Below, piece after piece: positions 1-8,297 of a DNA stretch of 16,808 nt. Made by a program: the position numbers and the translations under genes. The DNA is from Erythrobacter sp. 34-65-8 (GTDB lineage: Bacteria; Pseudomonadota; Alphaproteobacteria; Sphingomonadales; Sphingomonadaceae): contig NCJP01000006.1 in assembly GCA_002278985.1 (NCBI GenBank), positions 1-16,808 of the forward strand, given 5' to 3'. Below the pieces are notes generated by a model, which saw only the letters and a list, made by a program, of their open reading frames with translations, was not told where the DNA came from and did no database searches. How positions within the stretch are numbered: the stretch's first letter is position 1; each line of letters starts with the position of its first letter.

Positions 1-676
1 ACGTGCAGGTGCCGGGCGAATGGTAGCTGCCCATCTCGCTCGCCAGCAATTCGGCGCGGCCGACCTTGCCTTCGGCATAGAGCTGGCGGATTCGCTGCTT
101 TTCCTTGTTTGCCACCCCGGTCGGCATCGGCCCGCCGGGCACGAAGATCACCGGCAGGTGGCCGAACCGCAGGGCGCCGATCAGCAGGCCGGGTACGATC
201 TTGTCGCAGATGCCCAGCATCAGCGCCCCGTTATACATGGCATGGCTCAGCGCCACGGCGGTCGAGAGGGCGATCACGTCGCGGCTGAACAGCGACAGCT
301 CCATGCCGGTCTCGCCCTGGGTCACCCCGTCGCACATGGCCGGGGTTCCGCCCGCGACTTGCGCGGTCGCGCCGACTTCGCGGGCATAAATCTTCAGCCG
401 ATCCGGGTACCGGCCATAGGGCTGGTGCGCGCTCAGCATGTCGTTGTAGCTGGTGACGATCCCGATGTTGGGGCCTTTGGCTGCGACCAGCGCTGCCTGG
501 TCCTCCAGCGCCCCGGCATAGGCATGGGCGAGATTGGAGCAGGACACCGCGTTGCGGTCCCCCTGGTTGTCCGCCTCGCGGGTCACCAGATCGAGATAGG
601 CCTGGCGGCTGGCGCGGGAGTTTTCGATCACCCGCTGCGTTACCCGGTGCAGTGTGTCGTGGAGCGGCTTACTCAT
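1..676 (-). CDS. edd: Phosphogluconate dehydratase, N-terminal part (cut by window edge)
   Basis: Edd dehydrates 6-phosphogluconate to 2-keto-3-deoxy-6-phosphogluconate, the first committed step of the Entner-Doudoroff pathway in the cytoplasm. It belongs to the IlvD/Edd family of Fe-S dehydratases. I translated 225 codons from the ATG at 676-674 to the window start, roughly the first third of a usual protein of about 600 residues. Visible family motifs are [13 protein letters not shown] (residues 109-121), GICDKIVPG (155-163) and the terminal YHSPGTCT. Cys115, Cys157 and Cys224 are the expected cluster ligands. The start overlaps the end of zwf by 8 nt (ATGAGTAA contains the edd start and the zwf stop), so translational coupling with zwf is likely. 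The frame is intact as far as it can be read. The product is certain; the rest of the gene lies outside the window. Confidence 0.95.
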   Translation of the reverse strand, partial: MSKPLHDTLHRVTQRVIENSRASRQAYLDLVTREADNQGDRNAVSCSNLAHAYAGALEDQAALVAAKGPNIGIVTSYNDMLSAHQPYGRYPDRLKIYAREVGATAQVAGGTPAMCDGVTQGETGMELSLFSRDVIALSTAVALSHAMYNGALMLGICDKIVPGLLIGALRFGHLPVIFVPGGPMPTGVANKEKQRIRQLYAEGKVGRAELLASEMGSYHSPGTCT

Positions 677-2108
677 GCCAGGTCACCCCGTCACGCTCCG
701 CCAGTGCAATCGCTGAACTCGGGCCCCAGCTGCCGGCGGTGTAGGTCCTCGGCTCCTGCCCTTCGCTCTGCCACTGGCTGCGGATTGCGTCGATCCACTC
801 CCACTGGGCTTCCACTTCGTCGCGGCGGACGAACAGGGTCTGGTCGCCTTCGACCAGGTCGAGCAGCAGCCGTTCGTAGGCGATCCGCCGCACTGCCCCG
901 CTGAAGGCGTCAGCCATGGCGATGTTGAGCGGGACCTGCCGCAGGCGGATGCCCTCGCGGTCCAGCCCCGGCACCTTCGCCATCAGCGATAGGGTGATGT
1001 TTTCTTCCGGCTGAATCCCGATCACCAGCCGGTTGGGCTGCATGGTCGCGCCTTTCCCGGCAAAGATCGAATGCGGCACGCAGCGGAACTGGATGACGAT
1101 TTCGGTGACACGTTTGGGCAGGCGTTTGCCGGTGCGCAGGTAGAACGGCACGCCTTTCCAGCGCCAGTTATCGACGTGGGCCTTGATCGCGACGAAGGTT
1201 TCGGTGCCCGATTCCCTGCCCAGCTCCTCGTCATAACCGGGCACCGCCTGCCCCTGGATCGCACCGGCGCGGTACTGGCCGGTGACGGTCTGGGCGGCAT
1301 CGACCTTGCGCAAGGATCGCAGCACTTTGACCTTCTCGTCGCGCACCGCAGTGGCGTCAAAATGGCCCGGCGGCTCCATCGCCACCAGCGCCAGCAGCTG
1401 GAGCATATGGTTCTGCACCATGTCGCGCAGCGCCCCGGCATCGTCGTAGAACGCCACCCGGCCTTCCAGCCCGACCGTTTCGGCGACGGTGATCTGGACA
1501 TGGTCGATATGGGCGGCGTTCCACAACGGTTCGAACATCAGGTTGGCGAAGCGCAGCGCCAGCAGGTTCTGGACCGTTTCCTTGCCGAGATAGTGATCGA
1601 TCCGGAAGATGCGGTGCTCGGGGAAAGCCCCGGCGACCGCGTCGTTGATCTCGCGGCTGGAGCCGAGATCGGTGCCGAGCGGCTTTTCGAGGCACATGCG
1701 GACCAGTTCGCCGGTCAACCCGGCGCTCTTCAGGCCCTTGATGGTCGGCTCGAACAGGCTTGGTGCGGTGGACAGGAAGATGGCCAGGCCCTGCTTCGGC
1801 TCGCCGACCTTCGCGGCAAGGTCGGCGTACCCAGCCAGTTGTGTCGCATCAAGCGCCTGATAGGTCAGCCGGTTAAGGAAATCAGCCATGCCGCCGCGCC
1901 GGTCGGCGGGCAGGAACTTCTCCAGCGCGGCGCGGGCGAACTGGCGGAACTCGCCATCGGTCATCTCGGTCCGGGCGGTGCCGATGATACGCAGGTCTGG
2001 GCCGAGCAGCCCGTCGGCATGCAGCGCAGCAAGGCTGGGCAGCAGCATCCGCTGGGCCAGGTCGCCGGTGGCCCCGAACAGCAGCAGGCGGTCAGCGGTA
2101 AAGCTCAT
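669..2108 (-). CDS. zwf: Glucose-6-phosphate 1-dehydrogenase
   Basis: Zwf oxidises glucose 6-phosphate to 6-phosphogluconolactone using NADP+ or NAD+, feeding the Entner-Doudoroff and pentose phosphate routes in the cytoplasm. The protein has 479 residues, normal for the bacterial family. It carries the N-terminal nucleotide-binding fingerprint GATGDLAQR (residues 12-20), EKPLG (141-145) and the active-site signature RIDHYLGKE (169-177) with the substrate-binding lysine. The C-terminal domain is full length. The ATG at 2108 follows a GGAGAGG ribosome-binding site that lies inside a 12-bp inverted repeat (listed separately). The gene overlaps edd downstream by 8 nt and is 94 bp after the sugar transporter. 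No 6-phosphogluconolactonase lies between zwf and edd, where many proteobacteria have it; it may follow edd outside the window. Confidence 0.97.
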   Translation of the reverse strand: MSFTADRLLLFGATGDLAQRMLLPSLAALHADGLLGPDLRIIGTARTEMTDGEFRQFARAALEKFLPADRRGGMADFLNRLTYQALDATQLAGYADLAAKVGEPKQGLAIFLSTAPSLFEPTIKGLKSAGLTGELVRMCLEKPLGTDLGSSREINDAVAGAFPEHRIFRIDHYLGKETVQNLLALRFANLMFEPLWNAAHIDHVQITVAETVGLEGRVAFYDDAGALRDMVQNHMLQLLALVAMEPPGHFDATAVRDEKVKVLRSLRKVDAAQTVTGQYRAGAIQGQAVPGYDEELGRESGTETFVAIKAHVDNWRWKGVPFYLRTGKRLPKRVTEIVIQFRCVPHSIFAGKGATMQPNRLVIGIQPEENITLSLMAKVPGLDREGIRLRQVPLNIAMADAFSGAVRRIAYERLLLDLVEGDQTLFVRRDEVEAQWEWIDAIRSQWQSEGQEPRTYTAGSWGPSSAIALAERDGVTWHE

Positions 2109-2110
2109 GA

Positions 2111-2153
2111 CACGGGCCTCTCCAAGAGTGCGTCCTACCTAGAGAGGCCCGTG
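2111..2153 (-). promoter_or_regulatory. Perfect 12-bp inverted repeat covering the zwf ribosome-binding site
   Basis: The arms are 2142-2153 (CACGGGCCTCTC in the RNA) and 2111-2122 (GAGAGGCCCGTG), with a 19-nt loop and no mismatch. The downstream arm contains most of the GGAGAGG Shine-Dalgarno sequence and ends 2 nt before the zwf ATG. In RNA the stem would hide the ribosome-binding site. There is no T-run after it, so a terminator is unlikely. A DNA operator for a repressor is the main alternative. The repeat is seen directly; its role is inferred. Confidence 0.6.
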
Positions 2154-2202
2154 CCCGCGCGCCAGTGGGGCGCATACATATTCAGGTCAGGGCGAGGCCG
2201 GT

Positions 2203-3492
2203 TCAGGCCGGGCGCCGGGCGAAAATGCCAAATCCTGCGATCACGGCGTAGCACAGGGCGGGCAGCACCAGGGCAAAGGCGAGGCTGGTCTGGTCGGCCA
2301 GCGCCCCATAGAGCACCGGCACCACCGCTCCCCCTGCAATCGCCACGTTGATGATGCCCGACCCGTCCGCTGCACGCGGACCAAGCTTCTCGCAGGCGAG
2401 GCTGAAGATGGTCGGGAACATGATCGCGTTCATCAGGCCGACCGCGAGCAACGAATACCCTGCCACTACGCCGGTCGAATTGGCTGAGATGGCGATCAGA
2501 GTGATCGCGCCCGCCGCCACGGTCGCCAGCAGCAGGCCGGGGCTGACCATACGGAGCAGGCCGGACCCGATGAACCGGCCCACCAGTGCGCCGCCCCAGT
2601 AGAGCGAGATGAGTTTGCCTGCCGACTGTTCGGGCAGGTTCAGGACTTCGGCCTGCATCAGGTAATTGACGATAAAGCTGCCGATGGCGACTTCGGCGCC
2701 GACGTAAAGGAAGATGCAGGCCGCGCCATACCCGAAGCGCGGGCGCTTGAGCAGGGCCAGACCCTCGGCGAGGCTGGTGTGCTCATGCTTTTCGCCTTTC
2801 AGCCGGTTGCGGAACAGCCAGACCACTCCGGCAACAACCGCCAGCGCGGCGGCGAGGCCCAGGTAACCGTTGACGATCGCCTGGCTCTCCGCAGTGCGGT
2901 AGGCAGCGAGTTCCGCGCCGGACAGCTCCGCCGCTGTCACCGTGGCGAGGCTGCCGAGGATCAGGATCGAACCGAAGAAGGGAAAGATCGTTGTCCCGAG
3001 CGAGTTGAACGCCTGGGCAAAGGTCAGTCGGCTGTGGGTCGTGCGCGCAGGCCCCAGCAGGCTGATCAGCGGGTTGGCGACGATCTGCACCAGCACCACC
3101 CCGGTGGCGAGGATGAAGTAGGCGAACAGGAACATGCCGAACACGGCCGTCTGGCTGGCCGGGATGAACAGCAGGCAGCCGACCAGCATGGTCACCAGCC
3201 CTGCCACCGCTCCGCGCATGTAGCCCAGCTTCTTGACCAGCCGCGCGCCGGGGATGCCAACCACGGCATAGGCGATGAAGAACCAGAACTGGACCAGGCT
3301 CGCCTCGAAATAGCTGAGGGTGAACAGCTCTTTCAGCTTGGGGATGATCACGTCGTTGAGGCTGGTGATCCCGCCGAAGATGAAGAACAGCGCGAAGACG
3401 AAGTAGTTGAGGCCGGGGGCGTCAACCTGTGGGGCGTCGCTTTCCAGCGGGTTAGGGTCCGTACTGGTCGCAAGTTCGGGTGCCAGTGCCAT
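2203..3492 (-). CDS. Sugar MFS transporter, FucP/GluP (glucose/galactose:H+ symporter) family
   Basis: This inner-membrane carrier probably imports glucose or a similar hexose with protons. The protein has 429 residues with about twelve hydrophobic segments. Family motifs are FFIFGGITSLNDVIIPKLK (residues 36-54), VQIVANPLISLLGP (135-148) and LTFAQAFNSLGTTIFP (156-171). Asp46 matches the essential Asp46 of E. coli FucP. The position of FucP Glu135 appears to be Gln136 here, as in GluP-type members, which favours a hexose over fucose; this comparison is from memory. NagP-type N-acetylglucosamine carriers are in the same family and cannot be excluded. The ATG at 3492 follows GGGAGG and GAAGGA. 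It lies between the GH3 glucosidase and zwf, as expected for a carrier passing released glucose to the Entner-Doudoroff enzymes. No gene symbol is given because the substrate is not settled. Confidence 0.88.
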   Translation of the reverse strand: MALAPELATSTDPNPLESDAPQVDAPGLNYFVFALFFIFGGITSLNDVIIPKLKELFTLSYFEASLVQFWFFIAYAVVGIPGARLVKKLGYMRGAVAGLVTMLVGCLLFIPASQTAVFGMFLFAYFILATGVVLVQIVANPLISLLGPARTTHSRLTFAQAFNSLGTTIFPFFGSILILGSLATVTAAELSGAELAAYRTAESQAIVNGYLGLAAALAVVAGVVWLFRNRLKGEKHEHTSLAEGLALLKRPRFGYGAACIFLYVGAEVAIGSFIVNYLMQAEVLNLPEQSAGKLISLYWGGALVGRFIGSGLLRMVSPGLLLATVAAGAITLIAISANSTGVVAGYSLLAVGLMNAIMFPTIFSLACEKLGPRAADGSGIINVAIAGGAVVPVLYGALADQTSLAFALVLPALCYAVIAGFGIFARRPA

Positions 3493-3584
3493 AGTCCTTC
3501 AACCTCCCAGTTTCCGCTCTTCCGGCGGGTTTATAAGACTAGCGCACCCTTGCGCGTCGTCCATGTGTATTCGAATGCAGGACG
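3493..3584 (-). promoter_or_regulatory. Candidate promoter/operator region of the sugar transporter
   Basis: The 92-bp gap between GH3 and the transporter holds a 14-bp near-palindrome, TGTATTCGAATGCA (3566-3579, plus-strand reading), with a perfect ATTCGAAT core. The CG centre is typical of LacI/GalR-family operators. On the minus strand a TATAAA-like -10 element follows about 35 bp later, with no convincing -35. The half-site TGTATTC differs from the TGTGAAC half-site upstream of GH3 and the receptor, so another regulator, possibly the second LacI protein, may act here. This is weak evidence from a single copy. Confidence 0.3.
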
Positions 3585-5957
3585 TCAGAACGAGCAGTCC
3601 GTCCCGGCGGGCAATTGCGTGCGGGCAATCTGCGACACGCTCAGCACGATCGGCCCCTCGGATGTCAGGGTCAGGCTGTTCGCGTCCTCGGAAATGCAGC
3701 TCGCGGTCAGCACCATTTCGCGCCAGCCCTTGCCGCCGCTGACGGCGAAATTGGCGGTGACGTCGAGCACCGTGTCGCCCACCTTCACGGTTACCGGCGC
3801 GGCCGGGCTAGCGGCGAGGTTGTACTGCACCACGAATGCGCCCCTGGCCTTGCCGTCCCCGGTCAGGGTTAGCGAGGAACCCGGAGCAAAGGTGATCGCG
3901 CGGGCATCTTCCTGCCGCGTGCGGTCAAGGCCCCTGGCCATGATCCCGTTCGCCTCACCACGCAGGCCGGGCAAGGCAGTCCCGCCGGCGGTGGCGGTGA
4001 TCCCGGTCGAGAGGCGGCCGCTGGCGAACCAGTCATTGGCCGGAGCCTCGTTGAGCAGGTCGCAGCTTTCGTCAAGCTTGCCGGTGCCGCCGACCTGTCC
4101 GGTGGCAAGGCCGTGACCAAGGGTGAACAGCGCGCCTTGCGGCCCGTTGACCGGATGGCCGTTGCACGCCGCAGGCCAGCTGAACGACAATCGCCCGCTC
4201 GCCTCGCGCTGGCCGAACAGCACGTCGGCTACGCCCGCGCCTTCGCCGCCGGGCAGCCAGCTGGCGACGAACGCATCGGCTGCGTTGAGCTCGCGGTTCA
4301 TCCACATCGGGCGGCCGGACAGGAACACCGCAACCGTTGGCACGCCTTTCGCTTTCAGCGTGCGCAGCAGGCCAAGGCCTTCGGCATCGGTGAACACGGC
4401 GTTTTTCCGGTCGCCGTAGAATTCGGCGTAGGAATCCTCGCCGAACACCACGATCGCAGCATCGGGCTTTTCGGTGAAGCTGCCGTCGGGCGACAGCACG
4501 GCCTGGCCGCCGCTGGCCTTCGCCGCATCGCGGATCCCGGCCCAGATCGAGGTCGCGCCGGGGAACTGGTCGTTGGTCAGCTCGCGCCCGCCCTGCCAGG
4601 TCAGGGTCCAGCCGCCGGCAGCCTGCCAGATGGCATCGGCACCGGTGCCTGCGACCAGCAGCTTCGCGCCGGGCTTGAGCGGCAGGACACCGCTGTTCTT
4701 CAGGATTACCTGCGATTTCGCCACTGCCTCGCGCGCCAGGGCGCGGTGCTCGGGCGAACCGATCAGGTCCAGCTTGCCGCCCACACCCCGTTCGGACGGC
4801 TTGCGGACGGCCGGGTCGAGCAGCCCGGCGCGCTGCTTCAGCCGCAGCACCCGGGCGACGGCCTGGTCGAGCGTGGCCATCGGGATGGTGCCATCGCGAA
4901 CCTGCGCCACCGTCGTGTCGATCAGCGCCTTCCAGTCATCGGGCACCATATAGATGTCGAGCCCGGCTTTGAGCGATTGCGGGCAGTCGCTCACAGTGCA
5001 GCCGCGGACCTGGCCGTGGCCGTTCCAGTCACCAACCACAACCCCGTCGAAGCCGAGTTCGCCGCGCAGGTAGCCGCTCAACAGCGCCTCGTTGCCGTGC
5101 ATCTTCTCGCCGTTGATCGAGTTGAAGCTGGCCATAATTACCTGCGCCCCGGCCGCGATGGCAGCGGGGTAGGGCACAGCGTGGATCCGCTTCAGATCCT
5201 CGATGTCGCCGTTGACGTCACCGGTGTCGATCCCCAGCGCCGTGCCACCATCACCGAAGAAGTGCTTGGCGGTGGCGATGACCCGCCCATCGCCGAGGTG
5301 GTCGGCATCGCCCTTGCGGCCTTGAAGGCCTTCGACCAGCGCCGCGCCCAGTTCGGCGACGAGCACAGGGTCTTCGGAATAGCTTTCATAGGTCCGGCCC
5401 CAGCGGTCATCGCGCGCCACCGCCACGGTGGGGGAGAAGTTCCAGTCAATGCCGGTGGCTTCGATCTCGACGGCGGTCGCCGCGCCGATCCGGCGGACGA
5501 GGTCTGCATCGCGGGTGGCGCCAAGGCCGATGTTGTGCGGGAAGATGGTCGCCCCGATCACGTTGGTGTGGCCGTGGACCGCGTCTGTCCCCCACATGGT
5601 CGGGATCACCGGCTCGCCATCGGGGAGCGGCTTGACCGAGGCGAGGAACATCTGGTCAGCGAGGCGCAGCCATTCGCCCGGCGGCGCGAACTCGTCGCCA
5701 TAGGGGCCGCCATTGCCGCCATTGAGATAGCTGCCGAAACGGTACCGCTCCATGTCGGCGGCGCTGAAGGAATTGATCTGCGGCTGGATCAGCTGGGCGA
5801 CCTTGCGCTCCAGGCTCATCCGCGCAACGAGGGCGTCGATGTCCTGCGCGGGCTGGGTCGCCGCTGCCGCTGCGCCGGTTGACGCCACATCCTGCCCATA
5901 CGAGCTGCAACCCGTGGCGAGCGCGAGGCTCGCCAGTGATATCATCCAGAACCGCAT
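3585..5957 (-). CDS. GH3 family beta-glucosidase / exo-beta-glucanase, lipoprotein
   Basis: This enzyme should release glucose from non-reducing ends of beta-glucan oligosaccharides at the envelope. The protein has 790 residues. The N-terminus is a lipoprotein signal ending in LALATGC, so Cys17 would be lipidated; the Ala at -3 makes the lipobox slightly atypical. The catalytic barrel domain spans about 38-395, with GTDAVHGH (123-130), KHFFGDGG (231-238) and GFDGVVVGDW (302-311), in which Asp310 is the expected nucleophile. The alpha/beta sandwich spans about 396-622 and includes GEDSYAEFYGD (506-516), the acid/base region. A beta-rich C-terminal domain (about 640-790) resembles the accessory domain of ExoP-type GH3 enzymes. 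The gene starts 70 bp after the MFS gene and has its own LacI-type operator. Fine specificity (beta-1,3 or beta-1,4) cannot be read from the sequence; the GH16 neighbour suggests beta-1,3 links. Confidence 0.93.
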   Translation of the reverse strand: MRFWMISLASLALATGCSSYGQDVASTGAAAAATQPAQDIDALVARMSLERKVAQLIQPQINSFSAADMERYRFGSYLNGGNGGPYGDEFAPPGEWLRLADQMFLASVKPLPDGEPVIPTMWGTDAVHGHTNVIGATIFPHNIGLGATRDADLVRRIGAATAVEIEATGIDWNFSPTVAVARDDRWGRTYESYSEDPVLVAELGAALVEGLQGRKGDADHLGDGRVIATAKHFFGDGGTALGIDTGDVNGDIEDLKRIHAVPYPAAIAAGAQVIMASFNSINGEKMHGNEALLSGYLRGELGFDGVVVGDWNGHGQVRGCTVSDCPQSLKAGLDIYMVPDDWKALIDTTVAQVRDGTIPMATLDQAVARVLRLKQRAGLLDPAVRKPSERGVGGKLDLIGSPEHRALAREAVAKSQVILKNSGVLPLKPGAKLLVAGTGADAIWQAAGGWTLTWQGGRELTNDQFPGATSIWAGIRDAAKASGGQAVLSPDGSFTEKPDAAIVVFGEDSYAEFYGDRKNAVFTDAEGLGLLRTLKAKGVPTVAVFLSGRPMWMNRELNAADAFVASWLPGGEGAGVADVLFGQREASGRLSFSWPAACNGHPVNGPQGALFTLGHGLATGQVGGTGKLDESCDLLNEAPANDWFASGRLSTGITATAGGTALPGLRGEANGIMARGLDRTRQEDARAITFAPGSSLTLTGDGKARGAFVVQYNLAASPAAPVTVKVGDTVLDVTANFAVSGGKGWREMVLTASCISEDANSLTLTSEGPIVLSVSQIARTQLPAGTDCSF

Positions 5958-5974
5958 CCTCAGTACGCACCCTC

Positions 5975-5988
5975 TGTGAACGTTCCCA
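5975..5988. promoter_or_regulatory. LacI-type operator upstream of GH3
   Basis: TGTGAACGTTCCCA is one mismatch from the perfect palindrome TGTGAACGTTCACA and shares its core with the two sites in the receptor/halogenase promoter. Its centre is 24 bp upstream of the GH3 start codon. On the minus strand it overlaps a possible -10 (TATTGG, 5991-5986) that sits 15 bp from a possible -35 (TTGAAC, 6012-6007), a placement suited to repression. The promoter elements are weak guesses; the repeated operator is the stronger evidence. Confidence 0.72.
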
Positions 5989-6027
5989 ATAGGAGTCCTC
6001 GCACGGGTTCAAAGCGATTGCAAGCCT

Positions 6028-7242
6028 CTATGTCCGGGCGCGAATCGTCGCCAGCAAGGCGGCCGCGGCCATGGCGCAAAAGGCCAGCACCACGAACAGG
6101 CCGGAGAAGCCGAACAGTGGCTCGATCGTGACCACCATCCACGGCATCACCAGCGAGGGTGTGGTGTTGGTCAGGTTGAAGAACCCCAGGTGCCGCCCGC
6201 GCTTTTCCGGGCTGGGGAGCACGCGCAGGGTCTGGGCCGAATGGAGCGAGAGGAACACGGTCGCCGCCAGGCCGAACACCGCATAGCCCGCAATGGCGCC
6301 GGGCAAGGTTGATGACCAGGCCATCAGCAACAGGCCCAGTGCGGCTATTCCCGATGCGATGGGCAGCGGCAGGAAGGGCCGCCCCATCCGGTCGGACCAG
6401 CGCCCCGCCGCAATCGAGACCGGGATCGAGCAGACCAGAACAGCCCCGAACACTTGCGCGATCCGGGCATCATCCATGGCCGTGTCAACCGAGCGGAACC
6501 AGAAGTAGAGAAAGGCAAACAGCGCCGCTTCGGAGACCTGGATCAGCAGACGGGCCAGCCACATCCGGATCAGGGCCGGGTTGGCAGGCAGGGGCGTGCC
6601 AACTGCTGCTTCATCCGCGCCCGGGCGGCTGGCGGTGAGTTCCGGAAACCGGCGCGGGGCGCCAAACAGCAGCGCAGGCCCGATGCATCCTGCGACCAGC
6701 AGGGCGACCAGCCACAGCCGTTCCTGTGGTGATGCCAGTCCCGGCAGGGTAATGAGGGTTGTCGCCAGCGCCCCGGCAGCAGGCGAGATCGCCATCAGTC
6801 CGCCCAGCAAGCCCTTCTGGTGGTCCGGCACGCAATCCCCGGCCCATGCCATCAGCGGCGCGAGCATCATGTTGAGGGTGCACTGCCACACGACCAGCAG
6901 CGCAATCAGTGTGCCGGGTTCGTCGATCTGGCCGAATGCCACCAGCACCAGCGAGGACGAAACGAGGCCGATGACAATCCACGGCACCCGGCTGCGGGTC
7001 AGGTCGCTCAGCCAGCCGAAGCCGATATTGGCCAGGCTGGCGGTGACCGCCCCAGCGAAGGTGGCATAGGCGAGCCACTCGACCTTGTCCGCCCCGGTCA
7101 TCCCCGCCAGTTGCATCGGCAGCAGGATTGTGAGGAAAGGGACATAGGCGACCGCACCGCCAGCCAGTGCCAGCGCATAGAGCAGCAGGAAGCGCGTATC
7201 CTGTCGCAGCAGGGGCGCGTCTGCCACGCCGGTTCCGTTCAT
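6028..7242 (-). CDS. MFS transporter, probable sugar or oligosaccharide carrier
   Basis: This is a 12-segment inner-membrane transporter of the major facilitator superfamily, 404 residues long. The motif-A-like loop GWLSDLTRSR follows the first pair of helices, and a charged, proline-rich central loop (PRRFPELTASRPGADEA region) separates the two halves. It is not of the FucP/GluP type and has no clear substrate signature. Its ATG overlaps the stop of the upstream LacI gene in an ATGA, so the two are translationally coupled. Lying in an operon with GH16 and LacI just before GH3, it is most simply a carrier for laminari-oligosaccharides or glucose. Having two different MFS carriers in one locus suggests two different products of glucan breakdown are imported. 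The specific substrate is an inference from context only. Confidence 0.8.
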   Translation of the reverse strand: MNGTGVADAPLLRQDTRFLLLYALALAGGAVAYVPFLTILLPMQLAGMTGADKVEWLAYATFAGAVTASLANIGFGWLSDLTRSRVPWIVIGLVSSSLVLVAFGQIDEPGTLIALLVVWQCTLNMMLAPLMAWAGDCVPDHQKGLLGGLMAISPAAGALATTLITLPGLASPQERLWLVALLVAGCIGPALLFGAPRRFPELTASRPGADEAAVGTPLPANPALIRMWLARLLIQVSEAALFAFLYFWFRSVDTAMDDARIAQVFGAVLVCSIPVSIAAGRWSDRMGRPFLPLPIASGIAALGLLLMAWSSTLPGAIAGYAVFGLAATVFLSLHSAQTLRVLPSPEKRGRHLGFFNLTNTTPSLVMPWMVVTIEPLFGFSGLFVVLAFCAMAAAALLATIRART

Positions 7243-8294
7243 GCAGGTGCCGGCGGCGCGGTGGAGCCGCGCTCGATCAGGCTGGCCTCGATCACGGTCA
7301 CCCCGGCGGGCAGTTTACCGCCCTTCTTGGCCGCGATCAGCAGTTCGGCGGCGCGGGCCACGGTGGCGGCGATGGGCTGGTCTATGGCGGTCAGTGGCGG
7401 CTGGCTGAACATCGTGACCGGCGTGTTGTCAAAGCTGACCAGTGACAGGTCACGTGGCACGTCGAGCCCGCGGGCACGGGCATGGTCCAGCACGGCAATC
7501 GCCATCTGATCGTTGCTGGCAATGATGGCGGTGGCCGGGTGGGCGAGGGAGAGGAGTTGCTCCGCTGCGGCCGTGCCCGAGCCATAGCTGAAGTCCCCCG
7601 TCACGCAGAGGCCTTCGGTGGCAAGGCCCGCCTCGTCCATCACGGCGCGCCAGCCGTTCTCGCGCCAGCTGCTGAGGGCATATTCCTTCGACCCGGTAAT
7701 GAAACCGATCCGGGTATGGCCCAGCCGGAGCAGGTGGCGGGTGGCGCGCTCGGCCGCCTGCTCGTCGCCCATGACCAGCGGAATGCCCCCGCCATTGCCG
7801 AGCGATCCGATCCGCGCGAACGGGATGCGGCGTTCCTCGAGCAGGCCGGTGATCAGCGGGTTGTCCGAGTGCGGCGGTGTCAGGATCACGCCATCCGGCT
7901 GAAGCGCGACCAGTGCCGCGTTGAGTTCGCGGGCAACATGGTCGTTGTGTGTGTCGACCAGCTCGATAATCATGCGATAGCCGTATTCGGCACACTTCAG
8001 CATTCCGCCGAGCAGCATCTGATCGACCCAGTCCGACCCCTGCCTGGCCTGCCAGTCGGCAATGGTCCGTTCGCGGTCATTGAGCGCGAGGATCAGGTAC
8101 GAGCGGGACCCGCTCATCCGCTGCGCGGCAATTGACGGGATATACCCAAGCTTGTCGATCGACGCCTGGACCCGCGCCTTCATTTCCGGGCGGACATTGG
8201 GCTCGTTGTTGATGACGCGGCTGACCGTCTGCAGGGAAACCTCTGCATCGGCAGCAACATGCTTGATCGTGACGGCCTGGCGGCGTCTCGCCAT
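7239..8294 (-). CDS. LacI-family transcriptional regulator of the glucan cluster
   Basis: This is a 351-residue sugar-responsive DNA-binding protein. The N-terminal helix-turn-helix is TIKHVAADAEVSLQTVSRVI (residues 9-28), followed by a hinge (YIPSIAAQRMSG, 51-62) and a periplasmic-binding-protein-like effector domain to the C-terminus. The recognition helix SLQTVSRV closely matches SYQTVSRV of E. coli LacI: Gln22 and Arg26 align with LacI Gln18 and Arg22, which read the TGTGAGC half-site. The palindromes at 5975, 12836 and 12857 have TGTGAAC or TGTGAGC half-sites, so this protein is the best candidate to bind them. The gene starts 3 nt after the GH16 stop and overlaps the MFS gene by 4 nt, so it is embedded in the operon. 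The effector is unknown; glucose or a laminari-oligosaccharide is plausible. Confidence 0.93.
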   Translation of the reverse strand: MARRRQAVTIKHVAADAEVSLQTVSRVINNEPNVRPEMKARVQASIDKLGYIPSIAAQRMSGSRSYLILALNDRERTIADWQARQGSDWVDQMLLGGMLKCAEYGYRMIIELVDTHNDHVARELNAALVALQPDGVILTPPHSDNPLITGLLEERRIPFARIGSLGNGGGIPLVMGDEQAAERATRHLLRLGHTRIGFITGSKEYALSSWRENGWRAVMDEAGLATEGLCVTGDFSYGSGTAAAEQLLSLAHPATAIIASNDQMAIAVLDHARARGLDVPRDLSLVSFDNTPVTMFSQPPLTAIDQPIAATVARAAELLIAAKKGGKLPAGVTVIEASLIERGSTAPPAPA

Positions 8295-8297
8295 GAC

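Noticed and set aside
20..904. Plus-strand frame across the edd/zwf junction
   Set aside because: Both edd and zwf are well-supported minus-strand genes here; the plus frame spans both as a GC artefact.
3542..3555. Small hairpin GCGCA-CCCT-TGCGC after GH3 as a terminator
   Set aside because: The stem is only 5 bp and no T-run follows on the minus strand.
4113..5882. Plus-strand open frame of about 590 codons antisense to GH3
   Set aside because: The GH3 gene on the minus strand has all catalytic motifs. The antisense translation is Arg/Ala/His-rich without family features.
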